The notes under the pieces are model-generated. The model made no database searches. It saw only the letters and a program-made list of their open reading frames with translations, and was not told the origin of the DNA. Below are positions 22,045-29,371 of a stretch of DNA of 29,966 nucleotides, piece by piece (position 1 is the first letter of the stretch; every line of letters starts with the position of its first letter). Origin of the DNA: Candidatus Saccharimonadia bacterium (GTDB taxonomy: Bacteria; Patescibacteriota; Saccharimonadia; Saccharimonadales; Saccharimonadaceae); the NCBI GenBank assembly GCA_023262335.1, contig JALRBE010000013.1:1-29966 (forward strand), written 5' to 3'. A program made the translations under genes and the position numbers.

Positions 22045-22988
22045 CCGAACTGCTCCATAGAAGCGCGATCAGCACCGCGGAATTCGCAAGCAACGGTGCC
22101 TTGCCAGCGAACGAGCGCCCTGCGCCTATTGAACCAGCAACCGAAGCCGACACCGCACCGGAATACTACGCGTACAGCCATACCGACGCCACGGTAGCAC
22201 GGCACTTCGACACGCTGTCGCTCGAAGACCAACGCCGCCGCACCGCGGTGCTTTACCACGACATGAACGGCAACGAGATCATTGACGAAGCTGCCGGTTC
22301 GTACAGCGACTATCTCAAAGAACAAGTCAGCGAAACAAACTCGCTCGACGAAGCGCTTGAACTTTATTACCAGCACGACACCGATCCTATCAACGCGATC
22401 GACCTGTTAGCGCACATCGCCGAACACTACGCGGCGACGCTCCACAACAACCCGCAGGCGCAACATAAGATCGCCGAACTTACCGAAGAAAACGTCAAGA
22501 ACGTCGAAAAGGTCGTCCGCGGCGAAACGGATCACGCCACCCCCGAAGCAGGCCTCCGTTGCATGGTTATTGCAGCCGACATCCTTGCGGAAAACTCCGA
22601 AGCCGAGGCGGAAGCCGCCATATTGCAGCGACTCAACAAGGCAGCACGTATCAGCCACGATGGCGACGGCATGCTCTCGAACGGCCACATGGCAGCCGAC
22701 CCTCTTCTCGCCGAAGCCATTTCCGAAGCCATTTCCGATCGCCTACAGATTCCGACGACCGCTGGCATCACGCTCGGCGAGCTCGTCGACCAACATGTCG
22801 AAATCAAACTGCTCGACCTCAAAGAACAAGACATCGAAAAACAAATCGAAGCCAAGCAAGCAGAGTTGCTTGCCCTTCGCAATCAACGCAGCGAAGCCGC
22901 TTCACACTTGAAGCAAGAAGTCCGCGCAGCAAAAAGGCCAGCGGGAATCCGTGGCCTCCTTGCAGGAATTATCAAGGTCGGTCGTTAG
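22041..22988 (+). CDS. Unrecognised 315-residue acidic helical protein
   Basis: Soluble, no signal peptide or membrane helix. Residues 1-60 are low-complexity, rich in Ala, Pro, Glu and Thr. The middle (about 60-245) is acidic and helical, with HIAEHYAATLHNNPQAQHKIAELTEENVKNVEKVV and a DGDGMLSNGH turn. The C-terminus (about 255-300) is a Lys/Glu/Gln coiled coil ending in a basic hydrophobic tail. GGAGG lies seven bases before the ATG. A 12-base tandem repeat encodes EAISEAIS. Its stop codon overlaps the greA stop on the other strand. No family recognised. Confidence 0.82.
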   Translation: MTELLHRSAISTAEFASNGALPANERPAPIEPATEADTAPEYYAYSHTDATVARHFDTLSLEDQRRRTAVLYHDMNGNEIIDEAAGSYSDYLKEQVSETNSLDEALELYYQHDTDPINAIDLLAHIAEHYAATLHNNPQAQHKIAELTEENVKNVEKVVRGETDHATPEAGLRCMVIAADILAENSEAEAEAAILQRLNKAARISHDGDGMLSNGHMAADPLLAEAISEAISDRLQIPTTAGITLGELVDQHVEIKLLDLKEQDIEKQIEAKQAELLALRNQRSEAASHLKQEVRAAKRPAGIRGLLAGIIKVGR

Positions 22989-23440
22989 CCGACGCTGACG
23001 ACTTCGTACTTGATGTCACCCTTCGGCGTGGTAATAACGGCGGTGTCGCCGACCTTTTTGCCGAGCAAGGCCAAACCGATCGGCGATTCGTTGCTGATCT
23101 TGCCGTTCAGCGGATCGGCTTCGACAGGTCCGACCACATGGTAGTTAACGGTCTTGCGGCCGGTCTTGAGTTCGACCTTGCTACCCAACTTGATACTGCT
23201 GCTTTTGGTCGCGGCGATGATCGTCGCGTTGAGCAGGATGTCTTCAATTTCGGCGATGCGGCTTTCAACGAGACCCTGTTCTTCGCGCGCTGAGTCATAC
23301 TCGGCATTTTCGCTCAAATCACCGTAATCACGGGCTTCAGCGATCTTCTCGGCAATCGCGCCGCGGCGGCCTTTCAATTCCTCGAGTTCTGCCTCGAGTT
23401 CCTTCTTGCCCGCGTCTGTGATCTGGAATTGTTTCTTCAT
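22985..23440 (-). CDS. greA: Transcription elongation factor GreA
   Basis: Binds the RNA polymerase secondary channel and stimulates transcript cleavage to rescue backtracked complexes. 151 residues: an N-terminal coiled coil with the acidic tip DYGDLSENAEYDSA, whose Asp and Glu residues act in cleavage, and a C-terminal FKBP-like domain with SPIGLALLGKKVGDTAVITTPKG. Full length and intact. The ribosome site is weak (AAGG eleven bases before ATG). Its stop codon overlaps that of the convergent plus-strand gene, leaving no room for a terminator in between. Confidence 0.97.
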   Translation of the reverse strand: MKKQFQITDAGKKELEAELEELKGRRGAIAEKIAEARDYGDLSENAEYDSAREEQGLVESRIAEIEDILLNATIIAATKSSSIKLGSKVELKTGRKTVNYHVVGPVEADPLNGKISNESPIGLALLGKKVGDTAVITTPKGDIKYEVVSVG

Positions 23441-23471
23441 AGTAGTTAAACCTTGTGTGATTGTTGATTAC

Positions 23472-23492
23472 AAAAAGTGCTGTCTGCAGCAC
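23472..23492 (-). terminator. Intrinsic terminator after proS
   Basis: GTGCTG (23477-23482), four-base loop, CAGCAC (23487-23492), then TTTTTG on the minus strand. It separates proS from greA. Confidence 0.82.
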
Positions 23493-23514
23493 CCCTCACT
23501 TGTTTGCTCTTTCG

Positions 23515-24756
23515 TTAACCTAGTCTAGCAACAAGCTCTGAACGTGTCAATTGAACCGCTTCACCGCTGGTACGCTCGGTATGTTCGAGCTTCCCCGCCT
23601 CGATAAGCCGGTCGCTGACCGTCACGCGGTGCGGCATGCCCATCAGTTCGGCGTCGGCGAACTTGGTGCCTGGCCGCTCGTCGCGGTCGTCATAGAGCAC
23701 CTCTATGCCCTTGCTCGTCAGTTCGGCATACAGTTCGTCGGCCTGCTTGGTTGCTTCGTCGCCGCCGATACGCACCAAGTACACCGTAAACGGCGCGACC
23801 GACTCTGGCCACACCAAGCCCTTGTCATCGGCGAACTTCTCGACGATAACGCCCATGGCACGAGTAATGCCGATGCCGTACGACGCCAGATAAATCGGTT
23901 TTTGCGTGCCGTCGCTGTCGGTGAAGCGGATACCCATGGTCTCGCTTTTGTCGGTACCGAAGTTGAATATGTTCCCCACCTCGGCGCTCTTTACCTTCTC
24001 GAGCTCGCTCTTTTCGATGCCAAGCTCTTTGACCGCGTCGTCGAGCACTTCTTCGTTGACGGCGATGTTCTTCTCGCGGTGAACGTACAGCACGTCTTCG
24101 CCCGCGTCGCATATAGTCTGGAACTCATGGCTGAACTTGGTGAACGCGCCGCCGCTCGCGAACGTCACGTACGTGTCGTCGCCGATACCCAGCCGGTCAT
24201 ATACCCTGTTGTACGCCTCGATGGCACCGCTATAATATGTGTCCAAATCTTCGGCGCTCGCGTGCAACGAATACATGTCTTTCATCACGAACTCGCGGCC
24301 GCGCATGATGCCGCTCTTAGCGCGCAGCTCGTTGCGCAGCTTGGTCTGGAACTGATAGACGCTCGTCGGCAAATCCTTGTAGCTCTTCACGAACTGCTGC
24401 ATCATTTCCATGATCGCTTCCTCGTGACTCCAGGCCAAGCCAAGCTCAGTGTCGTCTTTCAGTTTGGTCTTGAACCATACGTCGACCACCTCGTCATCCC
24501 ACCGGCCGGTCGTTTCCCATGTTTCGCGGCGCTGCAGGCTGCTCATGATGATTTCTTGGCCGCCAATCGCGTTCATTTCTTCGCGAACGATCCGCTTGAT
24601 GTTCTCGAGCACGCGCAGGCCAAGCGGCGTATACGCGTATACCCCTGCCATTACTTTGTATACGTAGCCCGCTTGAATAAGCAGCCGCGCGTTTTTCGCG
24701 GTCTCGTCGCCAGGGACGTTCTTGCTGGTTTTGGTAAATAATTGTGAAACTTTCAT
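23515..24756 (-). CDS. proS: Prolyl-tRNA synthetase lacking the editing insertion
   Basis: Charges tRNA-Pro. 413 residues against about 570 for the usual bacterial enzyme. Motif 1 region (GLRVLENIKRIVREEMNAIGGQEIIMSSLQ), motif 2 (TKLRNELRAKSGIMRGREFVMKDMYSLH) and motif 3 (YGIGITRAMGVIVEKFADDKG) are present, as is the C-terminal anticodon-binding domain. The INS domain that hydrolyses Ala-tRNA-Pro between motifs 2 and 3 is reduced to about 90 residues or fewer. A TATAAT box overlapping the proB stop lies 13 bases before the ATG, so a short-leader transcript is likely besides read-through from proB. Confidence 0.94.
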   Translation of the reverse strand: MKVSQLFTKTSKNVPGDETAKNARLLIQAGYVYKVMAGVYAYTPLGLRVLENIKRIVREEMNAIGGQEIIMSSLQRRETWETTGRWDDEVVDVWFKTKLKDDTELGLAWSHEEAIMEMMQQFVKSYKDLPTSVYQFQTKLRNELRAKSGIMRGREFVMKDMYSLHASAEDLDTYYSGAIEAYNRVYDRLGIGDDTYVTFASGGAFTKFSHEFQTICDAGEDVLYVHREKNIAVNEEVLDDAVKELGIEKSELEKVKSAEVGNIFNFGTDKSETMGIRFTDSDGTQKPIYLASYGIGITRAMGVIVEKFADDKGLVWPESVAPFTVYLVRIGGDEATKQADELYAELTSKGIEVLYDDRDERPGTKFADAELMGMPHRVTVSDRLIEAGKLEHTERTSGEAVQLTRSELVARLG

Positions 24757-24769
24757 GATATCTCGCCCT

Positions 24770-24775
24770 ATTATA
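24770..24775 (-). promoter_or_regulatory. -10 box for proS embedded in the proB stop codon
   Basis: TATAAT on the minus strand contains the TAA stop of proB (24773-24771) and sits 13 bases before the proS ATG, predicting a leader of about six bases. Confidence 0.5.
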
Positions 24776-25511
24776 TAAGCTTAGTGCCGGATTCGCCAGC
24801 CAAAACCTTGCGCACCACGTCGTGGACGCGGGCGTTGGCGATGTACGGCTGCGTGCCACCCTCGAGCGCGATGCCGCTCGCCAGCAACTTGCTCGCCATG
24901 CCGCCAGTGCCATGCTCGGACCGCGCGTCGCTCAAGTGGCCGCGTGCCTCAGCCAAGGGCAGTTCGGCGATGTGCCGCTGCTGAGGGGTGCCGAAATCAG
25001 CGAACAAGCCGTCTTGGTCGGTCAACAGTACCAAATGGTCCGCGCCTATGGTCACCGCCACCAGCGCCGACAATTTGTCGTTGTCGCCGAAAGTAAATTC
25101 CTCGCCGGTCACCGCGTCGTTCTCGTTGACGATCGGCAGCGTGCCCATGGCCCACATCGCTTCGAAGGTCGCCACGAGCGAAGCGGCGTCGGTCGCGTCG
25201 CTCAGCTCACGAGCCGTCACGAGCACCTGCCCTACCGGTCGGTTTTCCATGGCCGTGCTCCACCGTTCCATCAGGCCGACCTGGCCGATACTGGCAAGCG
25301 CCTGCAAGCGGCTCAATTCCGACGGCCGTTCGGCGAGGCCGATCCGTCGGACGCCAAAGCCGGTCGCGCCGGAGGTCACTAAGACCACGTCGAACTCGTC
25401 GCCAAGTTCCCGCAGCGACGACGCTACGCGGTCGAACGTCGACGTCGGCCGTTCGTGGTCCTTCAAAAGGGTGCTGGTTCCCACCTTTACTACCAAACGT
25501 GGTTTTGCCAC
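24771..25511 (-). CDS. proB: Glutamate 5-kinase, short form without PUA domain
   Basis: First step of proline synthesis: phosphorylates glutamate with ATP. 246 residues of amino-acid-kinase fold: VVKVGTSTL at the N-terminus, LVTSGATGFGVRRIG, the ALASIGQVGLM segment, PIVNENDAV, FGDNDKLSALVA and GTGGMASKLLAS, all G5K signatures. The RNA-binding-like PUA domain of longer G5Ks is absent. The start is GTG with AGGAG seven bases upstream, one base past the stop of the CPBP gene. No proA or proC lies in the window, so the pathway may be incomplete or scattered. Confidence 0.88.
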   Translation of the reverse strand: MAKPRLVVKVGTSTLLKDHERPTSTFDRVASSLRELGDEFDVVLVTSGATGFGVRRIGLAERPSELSRLQALASIGQVGLMERWSTAMENRPVGQVLVTARELSDATDAASLVATFEAMWAMGTLPIVNENDAVTGEEFTFGDNDKLSALVAVTIGADHLVLLTDQDGLFADFGTPQQRHIAELPLAEARGHLSDARSEHGTGGMASKLLASGIALEGGTQPYIANARVHDVVRKVLAGESGTKLI

Positions 25512-25512
25512 C

Positions 25513-26322
25513 CTACGCTCCTACCAAAGGGCTGACGAACAGAATGTAATACGCGATGCCGTTTTTGATCATATGCACCAGAATGCCCGCCCAAATGCTG
25601 CCCGTCAGACTGCGCAAGCCGCAGAGCACCAGACTGAGCACGAACACGTCGACGGCGACGTTCCACTGCAAATGAACCGCGCCGAACAAGAGGCTGGTCG
25701 CGATCGCCGCTACCACTGCCGGTACGTAGCGTTTGAGCTTGCCGTACAAATAGCCGCGGAACAGGATTTCTTCGGCGATCGGCGCGATGACCACCAACGT
25801 CGCGAACGCGAGCAGGTTGTCGGCGCGGGTGCCGAACGCGGAAAAGCCGGTGTCTTGCACTTGATCGGCTGGAAAGCCGGTAATCAGCGTCGTCACCACG
25901 GTAAGCGTCACGGTGGTCAGCAACCCGTACGCCACGAACCCTACCGGCGACAGCGCGATGTCGCTCCACGATACCAGCCGCGACAGCCCGAGTTCCTCGA
26001 GCGAGGTTTTTCGCCGCCACAACACGTACGGCAACCCGATCGCGATGGCAAGTGTCAGCGAATACACGAGCGCGGCGATCACGGTGCGGATGGCCGATTC
26101 GCCCACGAACGAGCTGAGCGGCACGCCGGCCCAGCCAAGCAGCGCCAACACCGACGACACCAGCACCTGCCCGGTCACGAACGCAATCAAGACCCAAAGC
26201 GGCAACCCGAGCAGCGCCGACCATTTGAACGCCCGTTTCGCCGTTACGGCAACCGAATGATCGGCCGCGTTTTTGGCCGCCTTGCCAAGGTGCCGATGGC
26301 TACTTGATGAGTTTTCCGACAT
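25513..26322 (-). CDS. CPBP family intramembrane metalloprotease
   Basis: 269 residues with a short polar N-terminus and about seven or eight hydrophobic helices. The CPBP/Abi motif 1 EEILFRGYLYG is near 185, motif 2 carries the histidine in LLFGAVHLQWN, and the last conserved His is in ILVHMIKNG, so the metal site appears intact. It would cleave substrates within the membrane; prenyl-protein processing or immunity roles known elsewhere are not implied here. The start overlaps the end of rseP by 23 bases, placing two intramembrane proteases in one operon. Confidence 0.9.
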   Translation of the reverse strand: MSENSSSSHRHLGKAAKNAADHSVAVTAKRAFKWSALLGLPLWVLIAFVTGQVLVSSVLALLGWAGVPLSSFVGESAIRTVIAALVYSLTLAIAIGLPYVLWRRKTSLEELGLSRLVSWSDIALSPVGFVAYGLLTTVTLTVVTTLITGFPADQVQDTGFSAFGTRADNLLAFATLVVIAPIAEEILFRGYLYGKLKRYVPAVVAAIATSLLFGAVHLQWNVAVDVFVLSLVLCGLRSLTGSIWAGILVHMIKNGIAYYILFVSPLVGA

Positions 26323-27454
26323 CGGCGATCGTCACGAGGACCACGAGTCCCATTAGTATCATGAATCCGGTCGCTTGGATTTTTTCCTCGCGTTCTTTGG
26401 TGAGCTCTTTGCGGAACAAGCGGAATCCTGCCATGGTGAACCAGCGGCCGCCGTCGAGCGCCGGAATCGGCAACACGTTCATGACTGCCAGGCCGATGGA
26501 GATGAACGCGACGAGCAGCACCAGCTGCGTAGGACCTGCCTGCGACGCCGCCGGGAACAGAATGCCGAAGATACCGACCGGTCCGGCAATGCTCTCGCCT
26601 ACCGCGCCGACTTCTTTGCTGCCGGCCTGGCGCGTGGCCGCGTCGCCACTGAACTGGTTCGCGATGCCTGTTACCAAGTTGCCGAGTATGGTCACGATAC
26701 CTTTGAGCGTTTCGTAGGTCAGCTGCCCAGCGACGCCAATGCCGACGATCGGTGCCGACCACGTGGAATGGGTCTGGCTTGCTTGGCCGACGCCCGCGCC
26801 GAACGCCGATCCCGAACCATCGCGCAGCGTCACGGTTTTGGTCGCCTCGGTACCGTCACGCTCGTAAATCACCGGTACCGTCTTGCCGCGGTTCGCCCGC
26901 GACACGTCAATGAGTTCCTGCGACGTCTTGATTTCCTGGCCGGCAAACCGGATGATCTTGTCGTTCGCTTCGAAGCCCGCCTTTTCAGCCGGCAAGTCCT
27001 TGACAATCGATACCAGCTGCACCGGTCCGTTCACTACCGTGGTGTCGCCAGCAACGCTGAACTGGTTCGGAATCACCTGTGGCAGTCCGGTAACCGCCAG
27101 TACGCTCAGCAAGAAGGCGGCCGTCAGCCAGTTGATCGTCACGCCCGCGAGCAGGATTTTCGTTTTAGCCCAAAAGCTCGCGGCGCCGTAATCGCCTTTT
27201 TTGGTCGCCGAGTCGTGCTCCCCTTGCATCTTCACGAAACCGCCGAGCGGCAGCCAGTTCACGCTGAACAATACGTTCTTGCCAATGAACGTGTCCTTGA
27301 GCTTCTTGCCCCACGCCATCGGCGGGAACCCGATGCCGAATTCTTCGACCACCACGCCGTTGCGTTTGGCAGCGATAGCATGGCCAAGCTCGTGCAGCAC
27401 GACCAAAAGCGTCAGCGCGATGACACCGACAATTATTCCGAAAAGCAGTTCCAT
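26300..27454 (-). CDS. rseP: Site-2 intramembrane zinc protease (RseP/RasP, M50)
   Basis: Cuts membrane-embedded anti-sigma factors or leftover signal peptides. About 384 residues. The zinc motif HELGH is in the first membrane helix, near residue 22. A PDZ domain (PAEKAGFEANDKIIRFAGQEIKTSQELIDV) follows the second helix, and the third zinc ligand is in NVLPIPALDGGRWF. I chose the ATG at 27454 with GGAGG six bases upstream; a GTG one codon earlier is the alternative. Element C lies just upstream, between frr and this gene. Confidence 0.94.
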   Translation of the reverse strand: MELLFGIIVGVIALTLLVVLHELGHAIAAKRNGVVVEEFGIGFPPMAWGKKLKDTFIGKNVLFSVNWLPLGGFVKMQGEHDSATKKGDYGAASFWAKTKILLAGVTINWLTAAFLLSVLAVTGLPQVIPNQFSVAGDTTVVNGPVQLVSIVKDLPAEKAGFEANDKIIRFAGQEIKTSQELIDVSRANRGKTVPVIYERDGTEATKTVTLRDGSGSAFGAGVGQASQTHSTWSAPIVGIGVAGQLTYETLKGIVTILGNLVTGIANQFSGDAATRQAGSKEVGAVGESIAGPVGIFGILFPAASQAGPTQLVLLVAFISIGLAVMNVLPIPALDGGRWFTMAGFRLFRKELTKEREEKIQATGFMILMGLVVLVTIADVGKLIK

Positions 27455-27480
27455 CACAATCCTCCCTTATGACGTTCGTA

Positions 27481-27579
27481 TTTGAGTGCAGTTCGGGACG
27501 GAAAGCGAGGAGCGTAAGCGAGGCGTACAGCATGGTACGACGAGAGCGCACCGCAGCTTTCCGCCCGAAATGTGCCAAA
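27481..27579. repeat. Palindromic intergenic element, copy C
   Basis: Begins TTTGAGTGCAGTTCGG and ends AAATGTGCCAAA on the plus strand, like copy A. Outer arms pair CGGAAAGC with GCTTTCCG. The apex is GTAC (27525-27528), loop AGCATG, GTAC (27535-27538), which changes the apical T-A pair of copies A and B to C-G. An additional 8-bp inverted repeat TATGACGT/ACGTCATA (27468-27475 and 27585-27592) encloses this copy and includes the frr stop codon. Confidence 0.8.
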
Positions 27580-27587
27580 TAGGGACG

Positions 27588-28142
27588 TCATACCTTCAAA
27601 ATATCTTGTTCTTTTGCCTTGAATGCAGCGTCGATCTTGCCTTGGTATTCAGCCACCAGCGCGTCGATCGCTTTCTCGACCGCCTTGACGTCGTCTTCAG
27701 TCAAAGTCTTCGCGTCCTTTTGGCGCTTGGCATCCTGCAGCGCGTCCTGGCGTGCGCCGCGCAGGCCGATGCGCGCCTCCTCGACCTTTTCGCCGGTCTG
27801 CTTGACCAGCTGCTTACGTCGCTCTTCGGTAAGCGGCGGAACCGGCACGCGGACGACGCGGCCGTCATCGGACGGATTAAGCCCAAGTGATTGGTCGTTC
27901 CGGATCGCAGCGGTGATCGCGGCGATATTGCTCGGGTCGAACGGCGTCACTTGCAACAACTGCGGCTCCGGCGCGTTCACGTTCGCGGCTTGGTTCAACG
28001 GCATCACGGTGCCATATACTTCGACTTTCACGCCGTCGAGCATGCTCGCCTGCGCGCGGCCGGTCTGTACTTTACGCAGCTCGCCTTCAAAGTGGTCGAG
28101 CGCTGCTTGCATCTTGAGTTCATAGAGGTCGGTATCAAACAT
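27588..28142 (-). CDS. frr: Ribosome recycling factor
   Basis: Splits post-termination ribosomes together with EF-G. With the ATG at 28142 the protein is 184 residues, the normal size. Three-helix bundle signatures: FEGELRKVQTGRAQASMLDGVKVEVYG, the PFDPSNIAAITAAIRNDQSLGLNPSDDGRVVRVPVPPLTEERRKQLVKQ segment and a terminal long helix. A longer frame to 28184 contains the -10 box and is rejected. The extended -10 ends exactly ten bases before the ATG, as at ftsE and prfB. Confidence 0.96.
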   Translation of the reverse strand: MFDTDLYELKMQAALDHFEGELRKVQTGRAQASMLDGVKVEVYGTVMPLNQAANVNAPEPQLLQVTPFDPSNIAAITAAIRNDQSLGLNPSDDGRVVRVPVPPLTEERRKQLVKQTGEKVEEARIGLRGARQDALQDAKRQKDAKTLTEDDVKAVEKAIDALVAEYQGKIDAAFKAKEQDILKV

Positions 28143-28152
28143 AATCTTATAT

Positions 28153-28161
28153 ATTTTAGCA
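28153..28161 (-). promoter_or_regulatory. Extended -10 promoter of frr, ten bases before the start
   Basis: TGCTAAAAT on the minus strand, ten bases, ATG. Third case of identical box-to-start spacing. Confidence 0.6.
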
Positions 28162-28192
28162 TGCTCGCCCACGATTCCCGCCAATGAAATAC

Positions 28193-28224
28193 CGCCCCGT
28201 ACGGGGCGTCATCGTAAAAAAACT
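28193..28224 (-). terminator. Terminator region after the 130-residue gene
   Basis: A perfect 16-bp palindrome of arms CGCCCCGT/ACGGGGCG (28193-28208), preceded on the minus strand by a run of seven T that a weak AACTG/CAGTT stem precedes. Either part could end transcription of the gene stopping at 28245. Confidence 0.6.
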
Positions 28225-28244
28225 GCCGCGCGTCTACTGTCCAG

Positions 28245-28637
28245 TTACTTGCTTCGAAGATTCGCGTCGTCGCTACCGACCATCTTGTCGGCGCCAATGG
28301 CCTTGTTCGGCTCGGCCTGCTGCTTGCCGACCGCCACGTCCATGACGGCTTTTGGCATGTCAACGAACGTCGTACCCTGCTCTCTAAGCGGCCACGGCGT
28401 CGCGTCATAGCCTTTGTGCCGGCTCACCTCGCTCCAATAGTCCGCCTGCACGTCCTTGTACGATACGCTCTCCACGGGAACAATGTGGCTGAGTCGCCCG
28501 TGCGGCTGGTCGGCCACGCCATGTAGCGCGGCGAACGCCGCCACCGCCCCGAGCGCGCTCGTCAGCAGCAGTCGGCCTTCTGGGGTACGGGCAGCTTCTT
28601 GCAGGGATTGGTGTCGGGGTGAACGTTCGGTTGTCAT
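28245..28637 (-). CDS. Unrecognised small protein with one hydrophobic segment
   Basis: 130 residues. A polar N-terminus (MTTERSPRHQ...), a hydrophobic helix at about 23-42 (LLLTSALGAVAAFAALHGVA) that could be a membrane anchor, and a polar extracytoplasmic or cytoplasmic remainder with QADYWSEVSRHKGYDATPWPLREQG. A TAATAT-type -10 box with TGG extension lies about 25 bases before the ATG; no Shine-Dalgarno sequence is visible. It sits between frr and the duplicated-domain gene. No family recognised. Confidence 0.65.
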   Translation of the reverse strand: MTTERSPRHQSLQEAARTPEGRLLLTSALGAVAAFAALHGVADQPHGRLSHIVPVESVSYKDVQADYWSEVSRHKGYDATPWPLREQGTTFVDMPKAVMDVAVGKQQAEPNKAIGADKMVGSDDANLRSK

Positions 28638-28700
28638 GGTGCTAATGTTTGTACTTGCATATTACCATAAAAAGTATTAAAAGTCAATAAATACCCTATG

Positions 28701-28725
28701 AAAAACCGCCCCGTGTGTGGGGCGG
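28701..28725 (-). terminator. Intrinsic terminator after the duplicated-domain gene
   Basis: CCGCCCC (28706-28712), six-base loop, GGGGCGG (28719-28725), followed on the minus strand by five T. Begins eight bases after the stop codon. Confidence 0.88.
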
Positions 28726-28732
28726 CATGCCG

Positions 28733-29263
28733 CTAGGCTGGTTCCAGTTGCGTGGCGATCAACTCGACCGCGTCGTTCAAGAACAACCCGGCGCTAATAC
28801 TGTGGCTTTTGACCTTGCTCGGCACCGACAGGAAGATTCGCGTCAGCGCTTCGCTTTCGCCCTCGCTGGGGTCGGGCAACCCGGCCGTCACGTGCGGAAC
28901 GTGGTTCAGCTCGCGCAGCCAGTCATACTTCCGCTCGGTCGCGACCGTCATTTCAAGGCTTATGAACGGATCGCCGATCAGCTCGTGGGGCGCGTCGCCC
29001 GCGACCGCCGCGATCGCGTCGGTAACGAACAGGCCGCCGCTGATGCTATGGCTTTTGAACGCGCCCAGCACCGAAACGAACAGGTACGTACGGTCGACGA
29101 GCGTCTGCTCGCCCTGCGAGATCAGAATTTCATGCATCACGACTGCCGTCACGTGCTCGCGCGCGTTCAGGTTTTCGAGCCACTCGTCCTTTTGCGATCT
29201 CTCGACCAGCACTACCCGGCCGATCTCCACGTCGTCGGCGACTTCGTAGCGCAACTCTGTCAT
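28733..29263 (-). CDS. Unrecognised protein made of two tandem copies of one domain
   Basis: 176 residues from the ATG at 29263, which has GAGGAG four bases upstream; an earlier in-frame ATG at 29287 has none. The halves align: residues about 18-88 and 102-170 share W(L)xxLN with HVTA, then (T)xxFxSV, KSHSIS at 70-75 and 152-157, GLFxxDA and a terminal hydrophobic helix. The strand/helix order suggests a small alpha-beta domain duplicated into a pseudo-dimer. The invariant KSHSIS could be a ligand or catalytic loop. No signal peptide or membrane segment. It lies between tsf and frr, where pyrH commonly sits, but is not a uridylate kinase. Confidence 0.8.
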   Translation of the reverse strand: MTELRYEVADDVEIGRVVLVERSQKDEWLENLNAREHVTAVVMHEILISQGEQTLVDRTYLFVSVLGAFKSHSISGGLFVTDAIAAVAGDAPHELIGDPFISLEMTVATERKYDWLRELNHVPHVTAGLPDPSEGESEALTRIFLSVPSKVKSHSISAGLFLNDAVELIATQLEPA

Positions 29264-29328
29264 CGTGCTCCTCACGTCGATGGTCATGCCTATTTAAACA
29301 GGTTTTGGCGCACCCGTGCAAGCATAAG

Positions 29329-29356
29329 AAAAACGACCCATCAAAGGGCCGTTTTT
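29329..29356 (-). terminator. Intrinsic terminator after tsf
   Basis: AAAAACGACCC (29329-29339) pairs with GGGCCGTTTTT (29346-29356) with one mismatch, followed by T-rich sequence on the minus strand. Confidence 0.82.
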
Positions 29357-29371
29357 CCGTGAACAAGGTTC

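Noticed and set aside
22705..22740. Tandem 12-base repeat in the 315-residue gene
   Set aside because: In-frame, only two units (EAIS repeated); too short to call a functional repeat.
23551..24741. Open frame of about 396 codons on the plus strand opposite proS
   Set aside because: Shadow of proS; composition typical of antisense translation and no ribosome site.
26375..27472. Open frame of 365 codons on the plus strand opposite rseP
   Set aside because: Shadow of rseP, which has all M50 motifs on the minus strand.
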